Below, one piece after another: positions 11,501 through 26,500 of a DNA stretch of 64,000 nucleotides (position 1 is the stretch's first letter; each line of letters begins with the position of its first letter). Origin of the DNA: Ostrinia nubilalis (Eukaryota > Arthropoda > Insecta > Lepidoptera > Crambidae); the NCBI RefSeq assembly GCF_963855985.1, contig NC_087095.1, positions 1,622,001 to 1,686,000 of the forward strand. Reading direction: 5' to 3'. The notes under the pieces were generated by a model. That model did no database searches and was not told where the DNA came from. It saw only the letters and a program-made list of their open reading frames with translations. Position numbers and translations under genes: made by a program.

Positions 11501-14500
11501 ATTGCACAATGCGGACCTGTCTTTGCGAATGATTGAATACGATCAGTCTTATTACACACAGGTCGGTATGATAAAGTGTGGACCATAGGATAGAGAAGCT
11601 AAAGCAAAATTCTTGCGCCATTTTGGAAAGAATTAAAACTAAAGTTTGTTTCAGCTGCTGCATTAGGCTGGTTTTAGTGTCACGCGGACCGTCCGATGCG
11701 GACCCGATCCGCACGGCCAATCTGTATGAACTTCTAGGGAGCGTTTTAGAGTAATGCGGTCCGGAGGAACCGCTCCGCTCCCTAGCAGTTCAAACAGATC
11801 AGCTGTGCGGAGCGATCCGCACTGACAGTCCGCGTAACACTAAAACCAGCCTTAGTTCTGTCGTCTAACCAAACTTTTTTTTATGTAAGACAAGGCAAAT
11901 ATTTGACCGCAATCGCGTACATATCTGCCCTGCTATACTGTACTTAAAGCGGACCTCGAGATCCGAGGAACAAGGGGTCGAAACCTGACGCCGCTGGACT
12001 ATTGGTAAACCTACTTTTAAAGAAACTGTTCAGCGTAAACCTTGATTTGAGCAAAGAAAGTGTTTCGTTAAAATATGAACACTCTCTATAATATTATTGA
12101 CATCACATTTTAGATAAAAAATGGTGATTATTTTTGTTTACTATTAGTGATAGAACAGTGATCTCAATCTTATGAATTAAGATCTAAATTTCATACACCT
12201 GGGTATTTTAAAACACGCTGAAAGCTAAAATTAACCAACTTGCATAATTTGATTATGCAAATGTTTTGAACGGCCCACGTGAAACCGTGAGAAGGCAGTT
12301 AAAATCTCACTTGTTAATGTGCTGAAACAATTAGTGTAAGTGGAGTTAGTAATTAAATGTACAGATACGCGAATTTAACCAAAATTGGCGCGCCACCTGA
12401 TTACGGTGCGTATGCAAAGTGCTAATTTTCAAATTAAAAGTAAAGTTCAATAAAGACATTCATGAAAATAAACCTCCTGTCAAATTGTTTGAATTGCTTT
12501 AACATAATATCATTTCACATAATAATATGAAACTCAAACGCGATTTACTGCCTGTGTGTTTTTGTTGCCATCATAATATATTCTGAAGTTAATTGAGATG
12601 AACAAAAGCTTAAAACAATTCGTCAATAGCCCAACAGTGTCAACTACGATCAAACCCAGTCTTTCGTTGAACTATCATAGGAGTGGGCATATACGAGTTT
12701 TTAGTTAAGTCCTCCAGGATAAACTTGATTATATTACTGTTAAAAAAATAGTATAAAAAACTGTCTTATATAATAAATCAAGAAAGAAAGAACGAAATAT
12801 TTATTGCCATGGACATCGCAAAAGACAAAAAATGTAAATAAAAAAAGCAAATAAGACAGAGGTGACATAAAACATACAATGGAAGAGAAAGTAAACTGAG
12901 CAGTTATGGGGTAGAATGGTGTTTTCCAATACCAACCTGAGTCTCCACCAATGGCAGTTGTATTGCTCCTTCCTGATGTCCCCAGTGAATACGTCCCACC
13001 TCCACCGGTCCATCACCAGGGCGAAGGGCAGGAAGGCCAGCTTATCCATGGCTTGAGTGAACAGGTAGTTGGTGTCGTGGGCTGTATCGTCAACCGACTT
13101 CTGGACGAGGCCCAGGGTTTGGAGGTGGCGAGGGGAGGCTACTGAGAGCGCGATGGCCTCGCCTATTGCTTCATGGAAACCTGGTGGAGAAGAATTGTGG
13201 ATTAATATTGTATTTTTATTTGCCTCGTTTAATCCCAATCTAAGCAAACATTTTTTTTTTAATAACATTTTTCGGAGTTTGACATAAACACTTTCACTTA
13301 GGCTGAGTTGCACCAACTTACTCTAACCGTAACTTTAACAATAACCGGTGCTTTTTGTATTGATTTTGATAGATTTTTGACGTTTGTTAAAGTCAAAGTA
13401 ACTATCTTACTCAACTCAGCCTTACATTTTACACATGGAGGCCCAAAAAGAAGAAGATTCCAGCTTATCATCCGGGCCTCCATCAAGGCGAGAGTGAATA
13501 GGCACTCACAGAATATACAATATAAGTACCATCCTAGACTGCATCTAACTTAAAATTAATTTCAGCCAAAAACTTTTCTAAATTTTTGAAATACAGATTT
13601 AACTGAACATGTAATAAACTTGATACAGCTTTAAAATTAATATTATCAGATGAAACAAATCGCCCAAGAGTTAAGATGTTGCTGCCAATGCTTAATGGTC
13701 TGTCTACAAAAGCAGTTGAAGACAATCATTATGTTGTAACACAAGTTAAAGACCATGTAACACAAAGAAGATGGCTTTATGCCACTTACAGAATCATCCC
13801 ATTATACTTTAGATTACACTGTAATCATTTTTGATCTTTCTTCATTGAATGTCATCATTTATTCCGACACTCATTTCAAAATGATCGAGTATTAAGTTGA
13901 TTATGTTCTAGTTAAAAGCTAGTTATTATCTAGATTCTAGATTTATCTGCGTTACAAATAGCTATGTTTAAACACTGTTTAGATGGTGGAAGCTAAACTA
14001 AACATTACGATTGCATAAACAGCTTGAGATTTTATGGGGCAGTGTGTAGTAATGTCGTACGTCCTGCTGATCATAGAACTTTTAAGTGCGCTATAGTAAT
14101 TTGGTAAAGATTTGAGAACATTTATATTGATGCCAAGAACTTAATTAATACTGCCTATTATATATGTTACTTAATATTTAAGCTACTAATTTATTCCTAA
14201 GTTACAAGCGTTCTGGAAGCTAAATAACCACATTTAGGAAGGATGTGATTATGTTCGCAGGTCAAAACTTTATTCAAGCGTCCATAGAAAGGAAGGCAGT
14301 TGGTTTTGTCCCTCATTAGTGTTGGGAGTCCATTACCATCTTTCTTGATGGCGAACACAATTTCCCTTAATGCTAATAAGAGTTGAATGAATGTAAGAAA
14401 ACAAAACAAGTTGGAGTTTTCTTAGTGATCTTTAAATTAGAGGCCCAATTTCTCCCTTCACAAGCAAACAAATAAGACAATCGACATTGTTTTCCTTGAA

Positions 14501-17500
14501 GTAACCAGGGCATGACTATGTTGAAAATACAAATTTTGAATTTAAACTAAAACAATGCTGGCGGTCTGTTGTGTAATCCCATCTGTATGCTGTAGCCTGT
14601 GTTTGCACACACTTCCGAAGATTGTCGAGTGTACGGAATTCTAAATTGGTGTTTGTTTTTGGATGTTTACATTTCAAGTCATGTTATGAGAAGCATTTTC
14701 TCCACTAGTTTATTTAGATTATTCAAGACTAAGTAGGGCACTATAATACATCTAAAATATGTCACACCCTCGTTCCATGTTAAGAAGAAGCAGGTATTAT
14801 CAATAATATACACATCTGTTTTAACAAAATTGTTTCAACTAGCTAACAAAATATTATTATATAACCTGGGGCTAGTACCCAAACTAAGAAGGATAGAGCT
14901 TAGAAAAGGTGGGGTAGAGCTTATGGAAACTATGCAACGTCCATAACACTCATGTCCCTCGTTTGATCCGAATCTGCAACCTGCAACCACAGCTAGAGAT
15001 GTAGTTTGGAACACAAACCATCAAACTCTACAATTTCCATTTAAGTTCACTAAGTGACTTTTATGAAAGCCAATGAAAACTATACTTCTTATGCTTCAAC
15101 CACACCAACGCGTGCTGATCGCCATCGCCAGCGCGATCACGGTGCGATCAAAAGCCAATGACAGGTCGCGTGAACTGTCATAAGGTCGCGCGTCCTGTCA
15201 TTGGCCTTTTTTGATCGTGCCAGCGATGGCGATCTGAACACGTTGGTGTGGTTGGAGCTTTAATAGGTGCTACAAAAATCTTTTTTCGCGAATAAATTAT
15301 TCAATTGTAAGAATAACATGGTGTCCTTTTCTTAAACTACATTACCACATCCAGCAAGCATGGCTTCCCGTCTTTACCACAATACCCGTACGACAACGGC
15401 ACATCAAGTCAAACACTAACCTCATATAACGTGGTAATAGGTGCGATTTTGCAATAAAACTGTAAAGTCTGACATGCTATTACTAAACTAGTTTTTACAG
15501 TTCACTGAACGAACTGCCTTCCCGAATGTCAATCACATTGATTACTCTATCGCAAGCTGCGATTACTGACTAATTGATCAATTGCTCTAGAATCTGGCAG
15601 ATATTAATTGCCTGCGGTTAATCTGCAATGCCTGTCTGGCTTGAATGGATGTCTAGACAAGTGCAGTATTTAAGTAATTACTTAAGTTGGTCTAAGATAA
15701 TTATTTATTGTTTAGTTGAAGGCGGCTCGGGCTATGGTTCAAAATCATTATCGCACTTCCTTCGCACATTGATTTATATTTTTGGTTACAAGAATTTGTA
15801 ATTACTTTAAGCCATAATAATCTTTCATGAATATTTTATGTCGTTTAGGCTCTTTAAAAAATTTTGCTACTTCTTCCCTACCCACTAAATGAAGCATCAT
15901 CAAATTAGAAATAGAATCATAAAGTCAGATTAGCAAATCTTGTGCTATTTTTTATAAGTATTTCATTTGATATTCATGAGTGACAAATTTCAATGAAACT
16001 GGCTTCATTGCCACCACTGTCTGTTATTGACTCCATCTGTCTGGTCACAGGAGCATTTACTAAGTAACCTACAGACACAATTACCTAAATTGCTGTGATT
16101 TTTTTTTTTAAATAAGTATAGTAGTAATTACTCCTTATTTAATCCTGGATTGCAGTTAAAAAAACAGTTCCAAGAAGATGCAAACCGCGATGGGAGAAAG
16201 CCGGCGAACACGGAAGCGGCCTGCGCTTGCGCCGCTCCCGGTCCCCGCCCGCCCCCGCACCGCGCCCGCCGCGGAAACGTCTCGTAACGCGCATTTTTAC
16301 CGAGTTATCTAGTGCAGGTTGACTTGCACTTTGTAGATATCCAATTCAATTCCTATATGACGTCATGGTTTACCGATAAAATTGAAACTCCACTAAGTTA
16401 CATGACAGATATGCCTCACACTCATGAAATGTCATGTAATGCACAATTATTGACAAGATTCATGCAGTGTTGCCAGAAGGTTACTTTTGAACTGCATTGG
16501 TTACTTTTAGGTTACACTAATGAAAAAGTTACTTTTATGTGATTTTTCAGAAATTGTAGAATTAACTTACAGGTTATTCAGAACAAAATATTTATAGTGA
16601 CAATTTAAAAATTATGTCATAAACTGCGTTCTAGCGAATGCGTTCTAAAAATGAATTCTAGCGAATGTTTTTCGATAATAAAACGCATATCCATGAAACG
16701 TTTTTATACGACCGGTCACTTTTTGAATTTCGATGATCAATTGTATTCATTTTCCATCCATGAACAACCTTACACAATCGCTCCGCACCCCCCCACTGGG
16801 TTCATGTCATTTTGTAGACAACAATAAAGACAAAGAATAATCCGATGACCAGTTATATTTACGGTCTAAACGGGAGGGTGTTTTCGGGACGGGACTATTC
16901 CCACCTCTCGTTCCCACCACTGCAACTCCTGTGTAGCCAGGATCTACAGCTTGACCGCCACAATAATTAACTTTTTTTAAAAATAAAACCGACTTCAAAT
17001 GCGTGAACCCAAAAAAAACTAAAAATTAAAAATATTGCGTATAAAAAAGTTCATCCCCAATTTTCCACCCTTGGGGGTGAAATATTTTCTTCAAATTCGC
17101 ATGAAACCACCCTTTTGATAATACCTATTCAACAAAAAAATAATCGTTCAAATTGATTTATAATCGGCGGAGATATTGCGTATAAAAAAGTTCATCCCCA
17201 ATTTTCCACCCTTGGGGGTTGTTTTTTCTATTATTAAATTTAAATGGGACCACCCTTGAGGTATTACCTATACGCCGAAAAAAGATTTGTTCAAATCGGT
17301 TCATAATTGGCGGAGTTATCGCGTAACAAACATAGAAAAAAAAAAAAACATACGGGTCGAATTGAGAACCTCCTCCTTTTTGAAGTCGGTTGAAAACCCA
17401 ACCAATGAAGGTCAAGTTTGTCCCGGGGAAAGTTAAACTGTCATTGGACCCGCAACGAAATTAATCAGAAGAACATAGGAGGAGTTCGAAATTAAGGTTC

Positions 17501-20500
17501 GACTTCCCTCCATTGCAAACCTTTAAGAAATGATTATGCACCACGGACAATAAATTAAATTAAGAGGCCTATCTTATGAGCAATTAGCGTTAGTGTTTTT
17601 GGGACGTCAAACGTCAGCTAAAAGTGCTTCAGATTTGTATAAATAATAATCGTTCGTTCGTTCGTTCGTTTCAGCCGAAAGACGTCCACTGCTGGACAAA
17701 GGCCTCCCCCAAGGATTTCCACAAAGACCGGTCCTGCGCCGCTTGCATCCAGGTACTTCCCGCGACCTTCACCAGATCGTCGGTCCACCTAGTGGGAGGC
17801 CTGCCCACGCTACGTCTTCCAGCTCGTGGTCGCCACTCAAGAACTTTCCTGCCCCAGCGGCCATCAGCTCTTCGAGCTATGTGCCCCGCCCACTGCCACT
17901 TGATTTTAGCGATTCTGCGGGCTATGTCAGTCACTCTGGTTCTCCTACGGATCTCCTCATTTCTGATTCGATCACGCAGGGAAACTCCGAGCATAGCACG
18001 CTCCATCGCTCTTTGGGTGACCTTGAGCCTTCTTATGAGGCCCATAGTAGGCGACCACGTCTCAGAGCCATACACCATCACTGGCAACACACACTGGTCA
18101 AACACTTTTGACTTGAGACACTGCGGTATTTCGGACGTGAGAATTTCGCGAAGCTTCCCGAACGCTGCCCAGCCGAGTTGGATTCGACGATTAACCTCTT
18201 TCTCGAAGTTGGACCTACCTAACTGGACTGTTTGTCCCAGGTATACATAATTGTCAACAACTTCGAGTATAGTGTCTCCAACCTTCAGAGGAGTGGGTAC
18301 AACACGGGCATTTGACATAATTTTTGTCTTGTCCATGTTCATTTTAAGACCCACTTGTTGAGAGATAGATAAATAATAATAATAATAAATAATAAATAAA
18401 TCTTTATTAATTTCTTCACAAGTAAGTTTCCAATTACATATACTAACAATAAAACGCATTTTTTAAACAATATTACTTATTGTGAAGACTGGTGCTTGAT
18501 ATGGGTTGAGACAACCTGTAATACAAGACACCAGGTCTCCACCTCTCAAACCGAAAATAACGCAATAGAAAGAATGCTCGCTTGTATGCTCTGTCACATC
18601 ATAATATGACAATAAATCACCCCTCATATGCTGCTCCTTTACCTCAGACACTGACTGAATTAAGCGCTAGGTTTATAACTTGTAAAATGCTGAATATTAT
18701 GTAAAGAAAGGCCTGTTTACATTATTTATATCAACGAAAAGCAATTACAAATTGAATTTATCTGCTTCAAACTGCTCCATAACTAACGCCATAAACTGTC
18801 GGACATAGCTGTCTCCGTAGGTTTAGAGCGCGTTCATGTATACGAGCATAGCGTGGAGCGAGGAGCTGAGCATAAGCGGACAATATCGACCATTGGGTAA
18901 AACAAAGGCACAACTACTCAATTTAATGTTTAGTATAGGTCTCACTGATCAAATATGCGAATATAAATAAAAGAGTTTCATAATATTTTTCACGCATCGC
19001 ACGCGTAGTCGAGGCCGCTTTTTCCACACTGAATGAGAAAACACAGAATGAGCCATCATTGTATCAGATTTAGACTATGACTTTCTCCGCGAGCAGCATT
19101 TCTCGCGTTAATAGCAGTTGTCACAAAGTCTTCCCACTCTTAATTTCAAATCATAACATTGTTCCTCTTATAGATTTATTATCCTCTTGCCTATCCCTCT
19201 CTGCTCCGAAGTCCAGTCTATTTGAATGTCAAAATTTATCAATATTGGTTCAGCTCTCAGACAGACTGTATACAAAGAGACAGATATTCTGGCATTTATC
19301 ATAATTGATACCTTTTTGACGTATTTCGTCTAAACTTTCACATGACCATAAAATCAGAGCAAGTAAATAGTTTTAGGCTCCGCTTATAGCTCCGCTTTAC
19401 GCTCCGCCTGTGCGTGAGCGTAGCCTTAGCGTTCACACCTTGACATTCGATTGTGTAACAGCCCGGTGTTCCGCGTTTCCAATTGCATTAGTTGAATTGC
19501 CTCAAATAAATGTCATGTAAAGGTGAACTACAGACAATGATTCTACTGAGTTGTTGTGACTGAAAGTGTGCCCAAACTTTTGCTAAGTTTCTTTTCCTTT
19601 AAATTAAATTCTATGGCTGAGTTGCACCTAACTTTGACCGATAACTTTAACGATAACCGGTGTTTTTGTATGGAGTTTGACAGATTTTTGAGGTTTGAAA
19701 GTTAAAATAAGAAGGTGCAACCCAGCCTTACTGTTTGCCTTCGCTGATCAGGTTTTATGGTCGGTCAAGCTAGATCTGGGCTTTACAAGAGCTTCTGCGG
19801 TAATAACGAGAGGTGGGAATAGTCCCGTAACCCGTCCCGTTAATCATCATGCACGTTTGTTATTTATTTTTTACTTTGACTAAATTCAACTCCGTTAACC
19901 AAACAAACCAAAATAGAAACTGAGCAAAATAAACAATCTATTAAAAGTAAAACACAACAATCTTAACGTACAAAGTGGCACAAAAAGGCAAAGAGTGGCC
20001 GATGTTGAACTTGACCCCGATTTGCTACGCGGACGACTAAAAAGATGTAGAGCTAAGAAAAAGCATTACTAGATGTGGCACGAAAAAGTCAGTTTCTATT
20101 ATTTAATTTCGTACACCTATCATTATATTTTATTATGTAGGTTTTTTGTAAATTACTTTAGTGGCGAAAAAGTGGCAAAAGTTAATGAAAAAAGCTATGT
20201 TGTAAAAAGCTCAAAGTTTATCGGAACTTTTTGAGAATAAAATATGAATTTTCTTATTTTGTTTCTCAATAATAGTGTTCTGATAATTATGATAATACTA
20301 GTGAATAATTTTGAACATTACTCTGTTGTATTGAGTGGGTCGTAACAAAAAAGACTTCAAACTTTTTGGGCTGTCATAGGCTGATGAGATAGTCATCCAA
20401 AACAAAGAATCATATACACCAATTTAGAAAAACATAAATGAATAGCAATTTTCTGCTTATTTACAATTTTACATAATAAATTCATAATTTACTTTAATCT

Positions 20501-23500
20501 TTTGCTCTGATAACAGTCGTTTCCAACACATGTCACTTTATATCCGTAAGCTGATTGGGATGCGCACGAGTTGCATAACTTGACGCCGTAATCGTTAGAT
20601 GTACTCGTAATTTCCGTAAATTTACTTATAGTAAACGACGTTGGTATATAAACAAGTTTAATTTGCATTAATTTATTTTGCTTGATCCACTTACATACAT
20701 AAAATCTGAGAGTTTAAGCCTATCATGTAAGTATGTATGTAAATAGGGCGATTGATAGAAGATGCGAATTGGTTTATTAAATTGTTGTTTGTACGCCAAT
20801 AGAGACCGAAGAGTACAATCATAAAGATTAACTGACATTGAAACCCCACATAAAATAAATTACCGAATTAAAATTAGGTCAAAATTACAACTCAATGGAA
20901 AAAATTAGCCCCATCCTTCCAAGCTCGGATAATATCAATTCATTTGTTTTTGGCAGCTCTATCGTGATGAATAATAATAACTGTGTATTTTGAAGCAAAT
21001 AAGTTATTATTTTTCTTTCTTTCTAGGATGCTCACCAGGAATGCTATAGGTAGGTAAATAGTGGTTTAATAGATAAGGTAAATGAAACCTAATTTTATTA
21101 TATGCCTAATTCAGAACACCTGGCTTCTCCGAAAGAAGGGCTAGATAAATTAATTAATTCCACGCGAGTTTCCCAATCATGTCATCTCGCAATGTCCGTA
21201 GTTCGATTTAATTATGTAAAATGTAACAGAGATAATACTTACTTAACCATAGCGCCTGGAGAATGGAACCTGATTGCAGATGTGTGTCAGTAAGTGTATT
21301 GAAACATGTCCTACAATGTTGCCTAAACTAGGCACTAGTTGTTGAACAATATGAAATCAGATAGGTACTTTCATTGGATTACTAATGTTTGGCCAAAAAA
21401 CGTTTCCCAAATTATCACATCGCAAACAACGTTTCGCAAATTTTCATTTGGCAAAACAACTTATTGCAAATATTTAATTCGCAAATGTCGTGTTTGGCAT
21501 ATTATTGTTTGGCAAAGTATGTTTTGCCAAATGTTTTATTTGGCAAAAATATTTCACGATAAACAATTTACAAAATAATTTGATTGGTGCATAGAATGGA
21601 ATACAAATAAGCCTGTGGTTATTATTTTGTTTCGTGGGTAGTAAATATAAAAAAAATCTACATTAATTTTCATATTTCATTCTTTTTTTCGAAATTTCTA
21701 AATGATTCATTAACAATAAAGGTGATTCTAGCGCGTTAATGGTCACTGTTCTAACCTAACATAACCTACTATTTTCAGCAATACCTACTTACTGCAACCA
21801 TACTGTTTTCTGCAATCTCTTTGTTTTACATAAAATTCCTGTGAAAACCATGATCATGTGCCTATGCTTTGATTTGTGGGTAACGGTGGGTAAGTATGTG
21901 AAGTGTCAATTTGACCAAACAAATTATTTGGGATATAATATTTGGCAAAATAAAACATTTGCTATATAAACATTTGCCATGTAAAATTTTGCCAAATGAT
22001 AATTTGACCAAATGAATTAGTTGCGAAAGGTACAGTTGCTAAAAGTTCATTTGGGAAATGAAACTTTGGCGATAAGTTGTTTGCGAAGTGAAATTTGGCG
22101 AAAAGTAATTTGGTCAAACGGAAGGATACCACTTTATTATTAGCTAAAGAATAAAAACACACATAAACAACAGAGATGTTTCCTGGGTAAAAAAGTAAAG
22201 ATAGGTTGCACCACCCTACTTTGTATTTAACAAACGTGAAAAATCTGTCAACCTCTATACAAAATACGCCGGTTATCGTTATAGTCACGGTTAAAGTTAA
22301 TTTGACAGGCTTACAGACCATCAAAAAATTTTGAAATTATAGTGCACGTTTATTAATTTTAAAATAAGCTGAAATAATATACGAGTAGTATTCATTAATA
22401 AATACAGAGTACTTAAGAATTACAAACAACATGTAATATACTTGCAGCAGGCTGGATAATAAATTGCTACGAATATAAGTTGTACTCTTACGAATGCGTA
22501 TTCGTATACTAGCTAATATTGACATTAATGTGTTAATAATAAATAATAAAATAGATAACTTTGATGTTATGAAATAATAATAACTTATAATAACTATTAA
22601 ACGTAACAATGGACAATTTGACACCATTCTCCAATAATTCGAAATCACAACTTTTATAAAAAGACACTTCATTCTGGTCTTAAAAACTTAATTAATGTTT
22701 AATTACCTGTAAATTACGACTTTTGTTCGCATTGTAAATTTGTATTGCCATACAAAATCTATGGGAGAGTTTCGTTTTGATAGTTTTAAAAAGTACGTCA
22801 ATTGATTGGTGGTGTCAACATGTTTATTGCAGCACTGAACATACTCTAAATTATCTAGGAACTAGAGGGTGTGTTTTGTATGTAACAAACTGCCTAACAA
22901 TGCATGATTTAATATCAACATGTTAGTAAACTAGCTAATCATAGTGTTCAACATGTTGTGATCAGCACTATGATCAACACTTTCACTTAGACAAGTGACG
23001 TAAAGTGTTAAGTTTCCTGAGATTGAAACTCGATGCTTAACACGTTGAGTGCGAAACCAGGTCTATAGACCTTGTGTACGTCTCGCTTACCGTGCGGCTA
23101 AGAAAATTATAGTCTTCCTTGTCGTGCGAAAGGCATAACTTCAATTGGGTTCGGTGTAGGAAAGTGATGAATATATATCTATGATGTATTCTTAAAATAG
23201 AATCCAATGATGTACCTACCTTAATACCAGGTTTTTAGACCTGGTACCGCACGGAAGTAATAAAATGTCTTCACAATGCGAAACCAGGTCGAAGCACCTT
23301 GTACCCTGCGCACCTGGTACCGCACCCCACGCTAGCTTCATGCAGCCAGTGTTGCCTCGCATTCGTAAGAAACGCACATGTCGACATGGCGTCAAGAGAA
23401 ACAAACAAAATCAAAACTGCAAATTGATTATAATTTAATTTGCTACACGATTTATTGCTAATTTAAATAATGTTTTTCGTGACAAACATTTGAAGTTGTA

Positions 23501-26500
23501 ACTAAATGTTATTAAATAATATGTTTTCTTTAAATGTAGCTTATTTAAGTATTTATGCACGTATGTCTTATTTGTAAAATATTTAGACTAAATTATTAAA
23601 ACATCTTTGTTTGTTACTTTTTAAAATTTTTATTAAAACTTAATTTAAACTATAGATATTTGTATTTCACATCCCTATAATACCCACCAGATTTCCCTAC
23701 TTCAGTGCGGCACAGGGTGCATAAGCCTTGTATTTTGAATATAGCTATAATTTTTATACTAAACAAGTTATTCACGAACGGCTTCAGGTGTATGTCAATA
23801 AATGCATTATTATTAATATTCAAAGAAAAAAAACACAATATCTATTAACATGAAGCCAAAAATAAAATTAGTATATCTTAAATATTACAAGGTCTTTAAG
23901 CCTTGTGCCGCCACAATGTAAGTTTTAATACCAGGTTTATTGACCTTGTACCGAAGGAATGGAAAGTATTAGAAAGTTACTGCCGCAGCAAAGGTGTTAA
24001 CCGAGTTATCGTATGGCATTAAGTATAAAAGAAAGTAGTTGTTACTGTAAGACATTATCGTAAAATATTATTGTTGTAATAAATTGAAGCATTTTGGGCT
24101 GATTTTTCAATCTAAATATATCTGACTGACTGACATAGTGATCTATCAACGCACAACCCAAACCACTGGACGGATCGGGCTGAAATTTGGCATGCAGGTA
24201 CCTAGATGTTGTGACGTAGGCAACCGCTAAGAAAGGATTTTACGAAACTCCACCCCTAAGGGGGTAACGGGATCCAAGCGTACAAAGTCGCGGGCGGCCG
24301 CTAGTGAAGAATAAAATTTTAACACATTTCCTATACTGAAACTGTCAATGTGCCAAACTTATTCTACAGTTAAAAGATATTTGACGATTGAAAAATTAGC
24401 TTTGACTACTAAACTAGTGCAAACTGTATATCGGGAGAAGCTTATCACTTTCTACTTGAAAATCCCTGGATTATGTAATTTTAACTGTTTCTCAATAAAA
24501 AGAATGTCTACCATAAGACAAAAATATATCTATCGCTTCTCTTTCTCTATGTTGTTACCTTTACCAACTAATTTAATTAAGGGTGTTGTAACCAACGTCT
24601 AATTTAGTCGAAGGCAGATCTTTTTACAGAACTGTCTGTAAAAAAATCAGGGAACATTCTAGATAAGAATGAAGTTAAAAGCCAATTTTATAATAGTGAT
24701 ACTTGTTTCGTTGCTGAGTTACGTGAAATTTGGTAAGTGAAACCAATACATTGTAGTCAACCAAGAATTGACATCTTACGTTCCTACTCTAACCATGAGT
24801 TGCACCATCTTAATATAACTATAAACGTGAAAGGTCTGTCAAACTCCATACAAAAACACTGGTTAAAGTTATAGTCACAGTTAATTTTAAGGGTTAAAGT
24901 GATGAAACTCAGCCTAACTATTGCGTAGCCATATGAATCCTTTACTCAAATCTCGAAAATTCGGGTTTATAAGTTTTAACAATTAATTGAGCTTCTTTAC
25001 AATACAAGAACTTTAGTTTTGAAGAAACTATTTCATTCGAGTTGTGTGCAGAACCTGTATTTTTATTCAGATCATTATTTAGTAATAACTTTAATAAGAA
25101 ATACATACAAACTTGGGAAACCTGATTATTATTTCTATTAAATTAGCAAAGTTAATCAAATGTTACTTCCTAATAACAATTAGTACTTCTACTTCTATGA
25201 CTAATGATCTACGAGTTTATACGCTTAGTTTTATATTTTAATAGAAAGATTTTTCTTTACATTTCATAACAACTTATTAAAAGTTACGTACGATAGTCCA
25301 AAATCTGATGAAGAACCTGAATACTTGGATCTGTCCAGTCCAATCTCTTTGTGAAAAGTCGCCCAAAGAGCCAGATGATACTCGTAATTATCAGTTTCAT
25401 GTGGTTAACCTACAATAAAGGATATCTTTCTCTTTCTTTAGAGGTATTAACTAGGATTTGATTTCTGAGAGTTGTCGTTCGGATTCTATTGTTAAGCCAC
25501 ACTCTTGCTGGCCTAATTTTCATTTCCAAATAGGTCAAATGTTCTATACCGGCGCATGTGAAGCCTTACATATTACACGAATTGGATTACTCTGCCACGA
25601 CTCACTAAACTTGACACTGTTTAGTACCTTCTTTGTAGGGACGAGATTGTTTGTATGCTTTAAAATCAAAGCATTAACTTGTAATATTATAAACAAAATC
25701 GTAATTATGCATTTTATATACTCCACATAAATTAAACTGTTTTTATTTTTTTATAATTTAAATATCACAAGAATATTTCACTACTTAGGTATTTTGTGAC
25801 GTTCGCTCGTGACGGTTTCTTGAGCATAAACTTTGTATGGAAGTTCGAAAAAAATAACGTTTTAGGTGCACAAATATGACCTTTTCTTTAACATATCTTT
25901 AACATAAATTTACGGGATGATTCCTAGTACTGCAACTTTGTGTAGCTAGGATTCACAGCCAAATAATCATCACCCATTTAGACCTACCGTACCCTATGTG
26001 GTACGGTATCTTTTTGAAAATATTTTGAAGTACCAAACTGTTGTTATTTTGTAAAAATGACTGTAACAGTAAGCTTAAAGTGATTATTTTACATAAAAAT
26101 ATTTAAAAATACATTTTGACAAGTGGTTTCGGAAATATTTTTGAAATTCCTAGACAGAAAACAAAAAAAAATATTTACAATGTATTCAAGAAGACATATT
26201 TCATAATATTTGTAGAAAATAATAATATTTATCAATTTTATTTCAAAAATAGAGTATAACAGATATCATGACTACAAAAAAAAATTTTTTTTGATATTAT
26301 TTTTATACTGTTTTTTCTAGTCTAAGATACGTGTACCGTATAAGGTACAGTAGGTCTATGCATAAGCAAATCATGCGAGAAAATATAATTTATTTTTTAT
26401 TATTTTTCTTTGTTTAGGCTATTGATGTTTCACTATATTGCCACAACTCTTGAAAAATTTGATAATTTCAGCAAACATAAAGCAATATTGGTATTTTTCT

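Larger units (their letters stand above)
8566..12936. other. Gene A intron 8
   Basis: It contains an M2 MITE, a SINE head, a GC-rich stretch (9295-9395) with GAAACGTC, a decayed hAT, an RTE fragment, the 11666-11851 MITE and a retroelement tail. Nothing is recognised in 9430-10490 or 11960-12770. Confidence 0.7.

Noticed and set aside
13069..13287. 72-codon plus-strand frame over gene A exon 8
   Set aside because: Antisense shadow of the ACE exon; the minus frame carries the M2 motifs and splice sites.
17624..18250. 208-codon plus-strand frame
   Set aside because: Antisense shadow of the RTE reverse-transcriptase C-terminus on the minus strand.
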